From NCBI RefSeq assembly GCF_027925525.1, contig NZ_BSDJ01000042.1:1-60894 (forward strand): a DNA stretch of 60,894 bases, written 5' to 3'. This document shows positions 8,302 through 16,839 of the stretch, in pieces. This DNA is from Paenibacillus tyrphae (lineage in GTDB: Bacteria > Bacillota > Bacilli > Paenibacillales > NBRC-103111). A program made the position numbers and the translations under genes. The notes beneath the pieces are model-generated. The model saw only the letters and a program-made list of their open reading frames with translations, was not told the origin of the DNA and searched no databases. Each line of letters starts with the position of its first letter. Position 1 is the first letter of the stretch.

Positions 8302-8359
8302 ATTTTACAAAGAAAACCGGGCAAAAGGAATCATCAAAATGCCGAATAGATCATTAAAA
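8302..8359 (-). promoter_or_regulatory. Promoter with AraC-type direct-repeat box upstream of PL6 gene
   Basis: On the - strand a weak -35 (TTCCTT, 8325-8330) and a -10 (TAAAAT, 8302-8307) are 17 bases apart. Directly upstream lie TTTTAATGAT and TTTTGATGAT, direct repeats with a 20-base period (8335-8339 and 8354-8359 mark their cores). The same TTTTAA-N14-TTTTG arrangement stands before the binding-protein gene at 14242-14266. This matches an activator of the AraC family binding beside a poor -35. A CCGGTTTT/AAAACCGG hairpin and a GAGTGCACTC palindrome lie in the leader. Confidence 0.55.
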
Positions 8360-8375
8360 TCCTCAATTTAGGGCC

Positions 8376-10613
8376 TCAAAACGGAAAGCCGTAAAGCCGC
8401 CAGGGCTTATGCCCGCCAAAATAGCAGACGGGTCTTTCAGACGGCGATACCGGCCGTATGCGCAGATCCGGGAGCTCGCCGTCTGGATACAGAATCGCCT
8501 CCTCTCCCTTTTGCAAATCCAATGCGATATCTCCTTCCAGCGTTCCCAAATCGACCGTTGCTTCAGCGGTGGCTGTTCCTGTTTTCCGCCACCGGACGAC
8601 GCCGGTCCACCCGGTCCGGACAATACACGGCTCCCCGGCCAAGCTTTTCACGCGGATAAACCGGGTGATGCCATCCCTGCGCACGGCGCTGACGAGAAAA
8701 GCCCCTTCGGCGCGCAGATCGTGAAACGCTGCATCCCGCCATTCGTCCGGGACCGCTGGAAAGATGCGGATCGTCCCGCCCCAGCTTTGCAGCAGCATGT
8801 CATGAATCGCCTCCGCTCCCGCGAGCGGTGTCTCGATGACGGGCCCCGCTTCTTTGTACATCGTATTTGGCTTAATGATCAACAGCAGCGCTTGCAGCAG
8901 GCGAAGCGCTTCATTCCCCCAGCCAAGCTTGGCGGCGATGGATGCTGCGCCGGTCAGACTGAAGCCGCGCAGATCGCCCTCCTTGCCGATCCAATGGCGA
9001 AGCGAGGTAGCAATCAGCTCCCGGTCCTCCTCCCTGTCGCAGCCGAGCAGATGCAGTGGAAAGACGGCGAGCAGGTGGCTGAAATGCCGGTGGCCGTACG
9101 CAAGCGGCGTATCGCGGCCGACCATGAAGCCGGTCTCGTCCACAGGCAGCGGCGTCAGCCGGTCAAGAACGTGCAGCCATTTCCAGCACGTCGGGTCCGC
9201 TTCCCCCAGCCGCTCGCTTATGGCCAGCAACGTTTTGCAGCCCCAGCGGATGAGCGCCAGATCGTAATGGCAGTCGCGCACCTTCGTCCGCATAAACGAG
9301 CCGTATTCGGGGGAAATGGTCGGCGGCAGATGCAGTCTGCCGTCTTCACCTTCCTCCAGAATGTGGAAATAATAATTCATGCTTCTCCGCAAGATCGGAT
9401 ACAGCACGTTCCTCAGCATCTCGTCATCCATAGAGTACCGATAATGCCGCCAAACGTTGTGGCAGATCCAGGCGAGGTTGCCGACTTCGTCGCCCACTTC
9501 GCTTTTCAGATCATAGCTGCAGCTTCGGCCCAATCCCGCCGAATCGTGCCGGAACGGCTCGGGCACGTTTCCGATCAAATGCTCCCTGTTCTCGTCGAGC
9601 GCCCGCACGAGCGATTCCCCGATCTCCAGCCGGTTCGCCGCATAGACCGGTGAATAGCTCATTTGCACGTTCATGTTGAACCAAATCCCCGGCCAAGGCG
9701 TCGGGGCAAGCCACGGTCCCTGATTGTCGATCAGCGGCCGGTCGGCCCGTGTGGCCGAGGCCAGCTTATACATCTGAATCCAGTAAAAGCTTTCCAGCCG
9801 CCCGTCCGGGATCGAAACATAGCTTTGCCGGTAATACCGATGCCACCATTGGCGATGCGTGTCGACCCACGCGCCGAAATCGCTCTCCGAAGCGTTCCTC
9901 ACCGCAGCCGCCGCTTGTTCCTTCGCCTTCTTGTCATGGCCGTTGGCGATGCTGACATACCAGATGCTGCGACGGCCTTCGGCGGCCCGCACTTCCTTCC
10001 AGGCCGCGACGCAACCTTCATCCGGGGCGAACTGCTGAGCGGAGATGGATATGCCGTCCTTCCCCGTCGTTTTGTCCACCTTTTCCTGCGGAATATATTG
10101 GTTCAAATTGACGCCGTCGGCATGCTTAAGCACCGGGTCCACCTCGGAATTCGCGTACCACGCCAAGCGCGCGCCGGCTTCCCCTTCCGTCGTTTCGAGC
10201 TCGACGGCCATAACTTCCGCTTCGCTGTGGACGAATGCCCTAACCCGAACCTCTCCGCGGGTCGTCGTCAGTACGGCCCGCAGCTCGGCATTCCACAAAT
10301 CCAGCCGCATCGAAGTCGGATGATAAATCATCCCTTCCAGCTCCAGGTCGAGCTCGCCGACCGGCACGCGCGGGCGGAAGCCCGGACCGTCCGCCCGGGT
10401 CGACGTCACGTCCGTCCGGCCCGCAACGAACCGCAGCACGTTCCGCTTCTTCGCATTCTCCTCTCCATAAATCATCGCGCCGATCAGCCCGTTGCCGATA
10501 AAAGCCCCTTCGTCCCAGCTGACGGGCTTGACGACCCATTCCATATCATTATCGGCCATAAACCGCTCCCAATTGAGATCCAGGCGGATATTTTCCGTTT
10601 CGTTACCATTCAT
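8376..10613 (-). CDS. Intracellular GH95-family glycoside hydrolase
   Basis: This 745-residue protein has no signal peptide, so it should act in the cytoplasm on imported oligosaccharides. GNGLIGAMIYG at 41-50, the N313-M-N315 pair in FNMNVQM, E436 in ISPEYG and the RHFSHLL motif near residue 505 match the GH95 N-x-N, general-acid and (alpha/alpha)6-barrel motifs; WGGTIRIFPAVPDEW and LRAEGAFLVSA close the barrel and the C-terminal beta domain. Known GH95 enzymes release alpha-1,2-L-fucose or alpha-L-galactose with inversion. ATG 10613 has AAGGAG about 15 bases upstream, somewhat far. It starts 17 bases after the permease stop at 10631, so it is translated from the transporter operon. Confidence 0.85.
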   Translation of the reverse strand: MNGNETENIRLDLNWERFMADNDMEWVVKPVSWDEGAFIGNGLIGAMIYGEENAKKRNVLRFVAGRTDVTSTRADGPGFRPRVPVGELDLELEGMIYHPTSMRLDLWNAELRAVLTTTRGEVRVRAFVHSEAEVMAVELETTEGEAGARLAWYANSEVDPVLKHADGVNLNQYIPQEKVDKTTGKDGISISAQQFAPDEGCVAAWKEVRAAEGRRSIWYVSIANGHDKKAKEQAAAAVRNASESDFGAWVDTHRQWWHRYYRQSYVSIPDGRLESFYWIQMYKLASATRADRPLIDNQGPWLAPTPWPGIWFNMNVQMSYSPVYAANRLEIGESLVRALDENREHLIGNVPEPFRHDSAGLGRSCSYDLKSEVGDEVGNLAWICHNVWRHYRYSMDDEMLRNVLYPILRRSMNYYFHILEEGEDGRLHLPPTISPEYGSFMRTKVRDCHYDLALIRWGCKTLLAISERLGEADPTCWKWLHVLDRLTPLPVDETGFMVGRDTPLAYGHRHFSHLLAVFPLHLLGCDREEDRELIATSLRHWIGKEGDLRGFSLTGAASIAAKLGWGNEALRLLQALLLIIKPNTMYKEAGPVIETPLAGAEAIHDMLLQSWGGTIRIFPAVPDEWRDAAFHDLRAEGAFLVSAVRRDGITRFIRVKSLAGEPCIVRTGWTGVVRWRKTGTATAEATVDLGTLEGDIALDLQKGEEAILYPDGELPDLRIRPVSPSERPVCYFGGHKPWRLYGFPF

Positions 10614-10630
10614 GCTGCGGGTTCCGCTCC

Positions 10631-11512
10631 TTATCCTTTGATTGCGCCGACCAGCGCGCCCTTCACGAAGTACTTTTGCAGGAACGGATATACGAAAAGA
10701 ATCGGCACCGTCGCAACGATAATCGTCGCGTATTTCAGCGTAACCGACAGCATCGCCACATCGCTATCCGTCGCGCCGACGGCCATCGAGCTCGCTTCGC
10801 CCTGCAGCAAAATTTCGCGGAGCACGAGCTGGAGCGGATACAGCGATCTGTCCTGCAGGAAGATCATGGCATGGAACCAGGAGTTCCAGTGACTGACGCC
10901 ATAATACAGCATCATGACCGCGATGACGGGCATGGACAGCGGAAGCATGATGCGAAACAGGATGACGAAATCGTTCGCCCCGTCGATCTTTGCCGATTCC
11001 TCCAGACTGTCGGGGATCGCCTCGAACGATGTTTTCATGATGATCAGATTAAACGTATTGATTGCATGCGGAATAATAAGCGCCCAGAGCGAGTCGGCAA
11101 GCCCGATTCCTTTGACCGTAAAATAAAACGGGATCAGCCCTCCGCTGAAGAACATCGTAAAGACGATGAACAGCATGAGCGGCTTGCGGTAGCGCAAGCT
11201 TTTGCGGGATAAGGCATACGCCCCGAAGGCCGTAAGCGACAGATTGAACGCAAGCCCGACGATAACGACGAACAGCGTATTCCCGTAGCCCTTCAGTATC
11301 ATCGGATTGTTAAACACGCTCGCGTACGCCTCGAGCGAAAATCCGAGCGGCTTCCACAGCATGCCTTTGTGCGCCATCAAGCTTGCGGCGTCGCTGACAG
11401 AAGCGAAGGCCACGTACACGATGGGGTAAACGGTGAGTACCATCAGCAAAGTCAAAAAGACGATATTGCCGGCATCGAAGCATTTTTCCGAAATGGTGCG
11501 CTGGTTCAGCAT
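10631..11512 (-). CDS. Carbohydrate ABC transporter permease (LplC-type)
   Basis: This 293-residue inner-membrane protein has six predicted membrane segments (for example LTLLMVLTVYPIVYVAFASV near the start) and the EAA loop EESAKIDGANDFVILFRIMLPLS, which contacts the ATPase. The terminal FVKGALVGAIKG is typical of the CUT1 family's LplC branch. ATG 11512 follows AAAGGAGGAACAGCC. It is 16 bases after the LplB-type gene. No ATPase gene is in the operon, so the transporter must use a shared ATPase (MsmK/UgpC-type) encoded elsewhere, as usual for this group. Confidence 0.92.
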   Translation of the reverse strand: MLNQRTISEKCFDAGNIVFLTLLMVLTVYPIVYVAFASVSDAASLMAHKGMLWKPLGFSLEAYASVFNNPMILKGYGNTLFVVIVGLAFNLSLTAFGAYALSRKSLRYRKPLMLFIVFTMFFSGGLIPFYFTVKGIGLADSLWALIIPHAINTFNLIIMKTSFEAIPDSLEESAKIDGANDFVILFRIMLPLSMPVIAVMMLYYGVSHWNSWFHAMIFLQDRSLYPLQLVLREILLQGEASSMAVGATDSDVAMLSVTLKYATIIVATVPILFVYPFLQKYFVKGALVGAIKG

Positions 11513-11528
11513 CGGCTGTTCCTCCTTT

Positions 11529-12485
11529 CTACCATAAGCTCGTATTGTTCAGCTTGCGGCTCAACCAGTTGGAAAAGATCACGAGAATAAAATTGATTGC
11601 GGAGTTGAACAACCCGACCGCCGAGCTGAAGCTGTAATTGAAGTCCTGCAAGCCGACCCGGTACACATACGACGAGATGACGTCGGCTGTCTCGTACGTG
11701 CCCGGATTGTACAGCAGGATGATCTTTTCGAATCCGACATTCATCAGCCGTCCGATACTCAAAATAAGCAGGATGACGATCGTCGGCATCAAGCCCGGAA
11801 TCGTGACATGCAGCATCTGCTTCCACCGTCCGGCACCGTCCATCCTGGCGGCTTCGTACTGCTCGGGATCGATGCCGGTCAAGGCGGCCAAAAAGATGAT
11901 CGTTCCCCAGCCGATATGCTGCCATATCCCGGAAGAGACATAGATTGAGCGGAACATATCCGGTTCAAGGAGCAGCGACAGACGTTCTCCCCCCATGTAG
12001 ACGAGGATATCGTTAATAACGCCATCGCTGGCTGTAAAGTCCTTCACAATGCCGCAGATAACAACGAGCGAGATGAAGTGCGGCAAATAGGTGACCGTCT
12101 GCACCGTGCGCTTGAATAGCGTATGTCTCACTTCGTTAAGCAGCAGGGCAAGCACGATCGGCGCCGGAAAGCCGAACAGCAGCTCGTAGAAGCTGATCAG
12201 CAGCGTATTTTTGATCGTTCTCCAGAAATAAGCCCCGGTGAAAAACGTCTTGAAATGCTCGAAGCCGATCCATGGACTGTCCCCTATGCCAAGCCGAGGC
12301 GAAAAATCTTTAAACGCGATGACGGCCCCATACATCGGAGCGTAGTGGAATATCACGTAAAAGAGCAGCACCGGAAGCAGCATGAGGTACAGCAGCTTAT
12401 TTTTCCGGATATCGACCAGCAGGCCGATGCGCGCGCGCTTCTTCGGAATCACGGCGATCGTCGTTTCCGGGTTCATGGCGCTCAT
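11529..12485 (-). CDS. Carbohydrate ABC transporter permease (LplB-type)
   Basis: This 318-residue protein has six membrane segments (KLLYLMLLPVLLFYVIFHY first) and the EAA loop EQYEAARMDGAGRWKQMLHVTIPGL. The N-terminal cytoplasmic tail and FKDFSPRLGIGDSPWIGFEHF are typical of the LplB branch of CUT1 permeases, the partner of LplC. ATG 12485 follows GGGAGAGAGAGAAC; a second ATG three codons later is possible. It stands 27 bases after the binding-protein gene in the same operon. Confidence 0.92.
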   Translation of the reverse strand: MSAMNPETTIAVIPKKRARIGLLVDIRKNKLLYLMLLPVLLFYVIFHYAPMYGAVIAFKDFSPRLGIGDSPWIGFEHFKTFFTGAYFWRTIKNTLLISFYELLFGFPAPIVLALLLNEVRHTLFKRTVQTVTYLPHFISLVVICGIVKDFTASDGVINDILVYMGGERLSLLLEPDMFRSIYVSSGIWQHIGWGTIIFLAALTGIDPEQYEAARMDGAGRWKQMLHVTIPGLMPTIVILLILSIGRLMNVGFEKIILLYNPGTYETADVISSYVYRVGLQDFNYSFSSAVGLFNSAINFILVIFSNWLSRKLNNTSLW

Positions 12486-12512
12486 GTTCTCTCTCTCCCT
12501 TCCAAGCCCGAT

Positions 12513-14150
12513 TTATCGCTTATTGTACCGATCCAGCGCTTCTTGATAAATTTTCGTTACCTTATCGATTCCCATCGATTGAATCTGCTTCACGTAATCG
12601 TCGAATTTGTCAATCGGTTCCTTGCCCATAATAAATTTCACGAACATTTCTTCCTTGTAGCTCGCAATCGCCGTATTCAGCTTGGCCACTTCCTTGCTCT
12701 CCTCGACCGTCGGCGTAATGAACGACGGCATCACATGCTTGGCGGCATCGGTTTCAGACCATATTTTTATGGCTTCATTCTGCTCCGGAAACGTGTTGAA
12801 GTTTTTCCGGCTGTCTCCCGGAAACGGTCCATTCGGCTTCGTATATTGAGTCACCATTTGCTGGAGATTATATTTCTCGTTTTTCGTTATCTTGTCGGTG
12901 AATTGCGGTGCACCGTCCTTCATCGAATAGCTCTCGCCCTCAATTCCGAAGTTGAACAGCAGGCTGCCCTTCTCGCTGAAAGCGTAGTCCAGCCATTGGA
13001 CGGCCAGCTCGGGATGCTTCGTGTCGACGGTTACCGCTTTGCTGGCGGATGGATTGTATTTGAAATCACGCTGCCCGATGAAGGCCCGTTCCCCTTTTTT
13101 CAAGGTCGGATACGGCGCGGCGACGAGCTGGAATTTCGGATTTTTCTTCTTGCCGGTTTCCATCCAACGGCCCATGCCGCCGCTGAGCTGAGAGACGGCG
13201 GCCCCCGAATTTTCGCCTATTATTTTGCTGTCCAGTGTCTTCGAATCCGTGTTCAAGGCAAAATCCTTATCGATCAGCCCTTCCGCATACCATTTCCGGA
13301 GAAGAGTGAGCGCTTCCTTAAATTGCGGATCGATCGGTCCGTACTTTACCTTGCCTTGATCGTCGATATAGAACCGATTCGCCGTACGGTAGGCTCCGAT
13401 GAACGCGTCTTGAATATTAAACTCGCTGCTGTACTTAAACTCGTTGCTGTACAGCGAGGTGAACGGAGCCGACGCTCCCTTCTGTTCTTTAAACGCTTTC
13501 AAAACGGTGTACCATTCGTCGATCGTCGTCGGCACCTCCAGCTTCAATTCGTCCAGCCAGTCTTTGCGGATCATCGGCCCGCGGAATACAAGCCCATTGT
13601 CGGGGCGGATCATCGGAAATACATAATATTTGCCGCTGTCCGTTTTCACCATCTTGTCGAGCTCTTTGTCCTGCTGCAGCCGCTTTTTCAGATTGGGCGC
13701 ATACTTGTCAATATAATCGTTGAGCGGCAGGATGACCTTGTCGGCGATCGCCTTCTCCGCTCCTCCGGGATAGGAGCTGTTCCAGTCGTATTCGATGACG
13801 TCCGGCAATTTGTTCGACGCGATCAGCAGATTGAACTGCTCCTTCGCCTGCCCGTCGGCCGGATGCGTATACTTGACTTTCACGCCGGTTTCCTTTTCCA
13901 GCTGTTTGCCGAACGGCGATTCGGCCAAGTTGGGCACGAAGGTGATCAGGTTCGTATTGATCAGCTCCCACGAGGTCAACGTTTCCTTCGTTTGGATAGG
14001 GTACTGTCCAGCTTCCGATGACGGTGCCGATGTTTTCGGCGTATTCTGGCCATCCCCGCTATTCTGTTTGGTGCATGCGACGATTAGGCTGGAAGCCAAG
14101 ACGACGCATGCCGCAGCGCGAAACGATTTACCGGCAGAGCTTTGTTTCAT
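12513..14150 (-). CDS. Extracellular sugar-binding lipoprotein of locus 1
   Basis: ATG 14150 follows AGGGGGATTCGC; the frame continues upstream to 14198 but without a ribosome site. MKQSSAGKSFRAAACVVLAS...LIVAC is a lipoprotein signal with a lipobox Cys, so the 545-residue protein is anchored on the outer face of the membrane. It is large for the family and matches LplA-type cluster-1 binding proteins (SWELINTNLITFVPNLAESPFG, then VIEYDW and FPMIRPDNGLVFRGPMIRKDWL). It captures oligosaccharide for the two permeases downstream. Its promoter carries the direct-repeat box shared with the PL6 gene. Confidence 0.9.
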   Translation of the reverse strand: MKQSSAGKSFRAAACVVLASSLIVACTKQNSGDGQNTPKTSAPSSEAGQYPIQTKETLTSWELINTNLITFVPNLAESPFGKQLEKETGVKVKYTHPADGQAKEQFNLLIASNKLPDVIEYDWNSSYPGGAEKAIADKVILPLNDYIDKYAPNLKKRLQQDKELDKMVKTDSGKYYVFPMIRPDNGLVFRGPMIRKDWLDELKLEVPTTIDEWYTVLKAFKEQKGASAPFTSLYSNEFKYSSEFNIQDAFIGAYRTANRFYIDDQGKVKYGPIDPQFKEALTLLRKWYAEGLIDKDFALNTDSKTLDSKIIGENSGAAVSQLSGGMGRWMETGKKKNPKFQLVAAPYPTLKKGERAFIGQRDFKYNPSASKAVTVDTKHPELAVQWLDYAFSEKGSLLFNFGIEGESYSMKDGAPQFTDKITKNEKYNLQQMVTQYTKPNGPFPGDSRKNFNTFPEQNEAIKIWSETDAAKHVMPSFITPTVEESKEVAKLNTAIASYKEEMFVKFIMGKEPIDKFDDYVKQIQSMGIDKVTKIYQEALDRYNKR

Positions 14151-14207
14151 GCGAATCCCCCTATGAGTTGAGAAAGTGTGCATTCCGGGTTGCTGCACCT
14201 TAGGGCC

Positions 14208-14266
14208 ATTATGCTACGAAGCGCACCTTGAAGGCTATATGCAAAATCGAAACTCCACCGTTAAAA
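14208..14266 (-). promoter_or_regulatory. AraC-type direct-repeat box and promoter of locus 1 transport operon
   Basis: TTTTAA (14261-14266) and TTTTG (14242-14246) occur with the same spacing as upstream of the PL6 gene; the flanking bases agree at G in position 8, T in position 10 and A in position 20. A -10-like CATAAT lies at 14208-14213 and the -35 position (AGCCTT) is poor, as in the PL6 promoter, fitting activator dependence. The AraC gene next door is the obvious candidate regulator. Confidence 0.5.
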
Positions 14267-14313
14267 CCGGTAGAATGGCGCCATGCTTTTCCGCAATCCC
14301 TATACAAAAAGCG

Positions 14314-14349
14314 AAAAAAGCCGCGCAAGCATGCTTGAACGGCTTTTTC
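14314..14349 (-). terminator. Terminator of AraC regulator gene
   Basis: AAAAAGCCG pairs with CGGCTTTTT with an inner CAAGCATGCTTG; T-rich sequence lies on both sides. It is just past the regulator's stop at 14367 and isolates that gene from the transport operon. Confidence 0.75.
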
Positions 14350-14366
14350 GGACGAGGCCGGTAACC

Positions 14367-16727
14367 TTAGAGCTCTCGGTATTTTCCCGGCGTAATGCCT
14401 TCGAATTTTTTGAAAATCCGGTTGAACGTGTTAATGTCGGCGTATCCGACCTTTCTGGCAATTTCCGCAACCGACAGCTTGGCATCCGGAAGCAGCCGCT
14501 TCGCTTCCTCCAGCCGGGTCATGCTGATCACATCGAGCAACGCCTTGCCCGTCTGAGTCTTAAACTGCTTCGACAAATAAGACGGGGTCAATCCGAATGC
14601 TTCGCCGAGCATCGAGATGTTGAGGTTTTCATCGTTGTAACGATCCTTTATGTAAGAGAGGATCTGCTGACTCAGCAGATTGCTTTGCTCCTGACTGCGC
14701 TCGTCTTGGATCAAGCGGCATACCTCGCCCAGCACCTCGCGGAGCTGCACCTGCATCTCCATGATCGTTTCGCAGCCGGTCAACCGGTCCACTGGATTGA
14801 CCCGCTCCAGGAAATCCCGCTTGCCTCCCGCGCCGATTTCGTCCATCGTTTTCAGAAGTGTGCCGATCATATCGAACATGAGACATTTAGCCAGCGGTAC
14901 GGACAGGGACGCGCCGGAGACGTTCATGCTGATAATTTCGTCGATCATTGCACTTGATTTCTCGTGGTCGCCCGTCTTGACGAAATTAATCAATTGCTGC
15001 TCCACATGCAAAGGGTAGTAGTAGCTGCCGGACGGACGCGCCGTATCCGAACCGGGCAGATCGCCGTAACGGATAATTTCCCCGCTCCCCATCACGAGGC
15101 GATATTCCAGCGCCTCCAGCGTTTCCTGATACGCGTGCGGAATCCCGTACAGCTCTTGATGAATACCGCTGATCGCTATCGTTAGGCGGATATGGAAATG
15201 TTCGAGCAGAAACGATTTGACCTGTGCCGCGATTCGCCGCAGCTCTTCCTCATCGGGTTCCGTCCCGAAATTGACGATGCATGCCAGCATATCGTCCATT
15301 TCCGTCGTGAAAGCATGATGGACGCTGCCGACCACTTCCTCCACCACGTTCATGATGATAAAATGCAGCAGCCTGCCCATCCGGGGATCGGGATACCCGG
15401 ATGAATCCAGCTTGCCGTAATGATCGATGTGAAACAGAAGGACGGCAAAATATGGTGAAGCCAGTCGGACATCGTGGGCGGCGAGCGACTCGTGTACCGG
15501 AACATTTTGCTCCAGCCTGCCCTTCAGCAGACTCTGGAACAAATGGGAACGGATGGCGTCGCGATGCCGGCGAAGCCGCTGGTCGATCTTCTCCTTCTCG
15601 GCAAACGTCGTATTGAGCGCCTCCTCCAGGTACCCGTATTCGTTCGACCCTTCGTCGAAGGAGACGCCTGACTTTACCGAAAGGCTGCGAATCAGCACGC
15701 TGATCGGATTGTAATTTTTTCGCAAGAACAAGAACGTCACGATTCCGCCGATAACGAGGCTTAGCCCGATGCTCAAATAGATGAGTAGCTTCATCGTTTT
15801 CATCTTGTCGTCAAACAGCTCGGCGGGAATCATCGAAACGTATTTCCAGCCCGTGCTGTCCGACGTCGTGTAGGACACGGCAACCTCTTTGCCGGAGATC
15901 GTCTCATACAACAGGCCATGCTTGTTCGCGAGATGGTCGTAAGCCGGTGCAGCCGGGTTATGGTCGAAGCCTGTTGAGGCGACTAGGCGGTTCTGCTTGT
16001 CCACGACGGCGATCGAAGCTTGATTGGCGGGCGCGATATTGTCCAATAGCTTCGAATCCTTAATGACGAACAGGATCACCGCTCCCGGCTGATCCGTATG
16101 GTCGAGCGTGACCGACCTGGCGTACATGACGGCCTTGACCGGCTCGCCATCCCCGCGCAGCGTAACGGGGACGTATTCCTGAATGTACCGCTTGTCGAAG
16201 AACGTCCTCCATTCCTCGTAGCTCGTCCCGTCGTTCTCGCGCAATTTCCCATACAGCGTCCGGCTGTCGATGTGTTCCCGGGCCGACAACACAGTATCGC
16301 TGTTTTTGTAATAAATGTAGATCTGCTCGATAAAATCGTTGGCCACCTGATACACCCGCAGATCGCCCGCGATACTGACCAAATCGTAATAGTCGCTGTC
16401 CGTAAGCGGCTGCTGCGCATTGATAAATCCGGCTACCCGCCGGTTCAACGCAATTTCGAGGCTTAACCGTTCGATCCCTGCCAGATTGCCGTCAATCGCC
16501 TGCTCCATCTGCCGGAGCATCGATTCGTTGGCGCGGTTGATTTCCGTTTCCACCACATGCCAAGTGGCGGCATATAGAATCGCGCTGATCATAATCGGAA
16601 CAAGCAGCACCGAAATGTAGGAAATGAGCCACGTGACGATCACGCTATGTTTGTTGATACGAATTCCTAACCGACGCAATTGGCCCGCCCCCTGCATGTC
16701 TCCCATAGAAATTGTAACTGCTTTCAT
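14367..16727 (-). CDS. Membrane-bound AraC-family regulator of locus 1
   Basis: The 786-residue frame starts with a short cytoplasmic tail, a membrane segment near residues 28-53 (VIVTWLISYISVLLVPIMIS), an extracytoplasmic sensor region of about 250 residues, a second membrane segment near 308-331 (LLIYLSIGLSLVIGGIVTFL), then a cytoplasmic part ending in two helix-turn-helix motifs (NISMLGEAFGLTPSYLSKQF and SVAEIARKVGYADINTFNRI). This is the one-protein sensor-regulator design common in Paenibacillus sugar loci. The start is uncertain: TATAAT at 16731-16736 is only three bases above the ATG at 16727, so translation may begin at ATG 16697 or at TTG 16679, which has AGGGGG eight bases upstream. 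It probably controls the promoters at 8302 and 14208. Confidence 0.88.
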   Translation of the reverse strand: MKAVTISMGDMQGAGQLRRLGIRINKHSVIVTWLISYISVLLVPIMISAILYAATWHVVETEINRANESMLRQMEQAIDGNLAGIERLSLEIALNRRVAGFINAQQPLTDSDYYDLVSIAGDLRVYQVANDFIEQIYIYYKNSDTVLSAREHIDSRTLYGKLRENDGTSYEEWRTFFDKRYIQEYVPVTLRGDGEPVKAVMYARSVTLDHTDQPGAVILFVIKDSKLLDNIAPANQASIAVVDKQNRLVASTGFDHNPAAPAYDHLANKHGLLYETISGKEVAVSYTTSDSTGWKYVSMIPAELFDDKMKTMKLLIYLSIGLSLVIGGIVTFLFLRKNYNPISVLIRSLSVKSGVSFDEGSNEYGYLEEALNTTFAEKEKIDQRLRRHRDAIRSHLFQSLLKGRLEQNVPVHESLAAHDVRLASPYFAVLLFHIDHYGKLDSSGYPDPRMGRLLHFIIMNVVEEVVGSVHHAFTTEMDDMLACIVNFGTEPDEEELRRIAAQVKSFLLEHFHIRLTIAISGIHQELYGIPHAYQETLEALEYRLVMGSGEIIRYGDLPGSDTARPSGSYYYPLHVEQQLINFVKTGDHEKSSAMIDEIISMNVSGASLSVPLAKCLMFDMIGTLLKTMDEIGAGGKRDFLERVNPVDRLTGCETIMEMQVQLREVLGEVCRLIQDERSQEQSNLLSQQILSYIKDRYNDENLNISMLGEAFGLTPSYLSKQFKTQTGKALLDVISMTRLEEAKRLLPDAKLSVAEIARKVGYADINTFNRIFKKFEGITPGKYREL

Positions 16728-16839
16728 TCCATTATACAGGAAACGGTTCGGGTGAAAAGCCTCTTCTTGCTATTTTCCTTATTGGCAGCCGCAGACTTTG
16801 TCCACCGTCCGCCCGTGAAGCGGATCAGCGGACCTCACT

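Noticed and set aside
12123..14021. A 632-codon open frame on the + strand
   Set aside because: It lies opposite the LplB-type permease and binding-protein genes, has an arginine- and histidine-rich translation without domain motifs, and no ribosome site. It is an antisense shadow of GC-rich coding sequence, as are those at 8409-9653, 9663-10892 and 30273-33302.
16731..16736. TATAAT as the certain promoter of the membrane AraC gene
   Set aside because: It sits three bases from the first ATG and has only a weak -35 (TTTTCA, 16 bases upstream), so it could be chance. It is mentioned only as a reason to doubt the first start.
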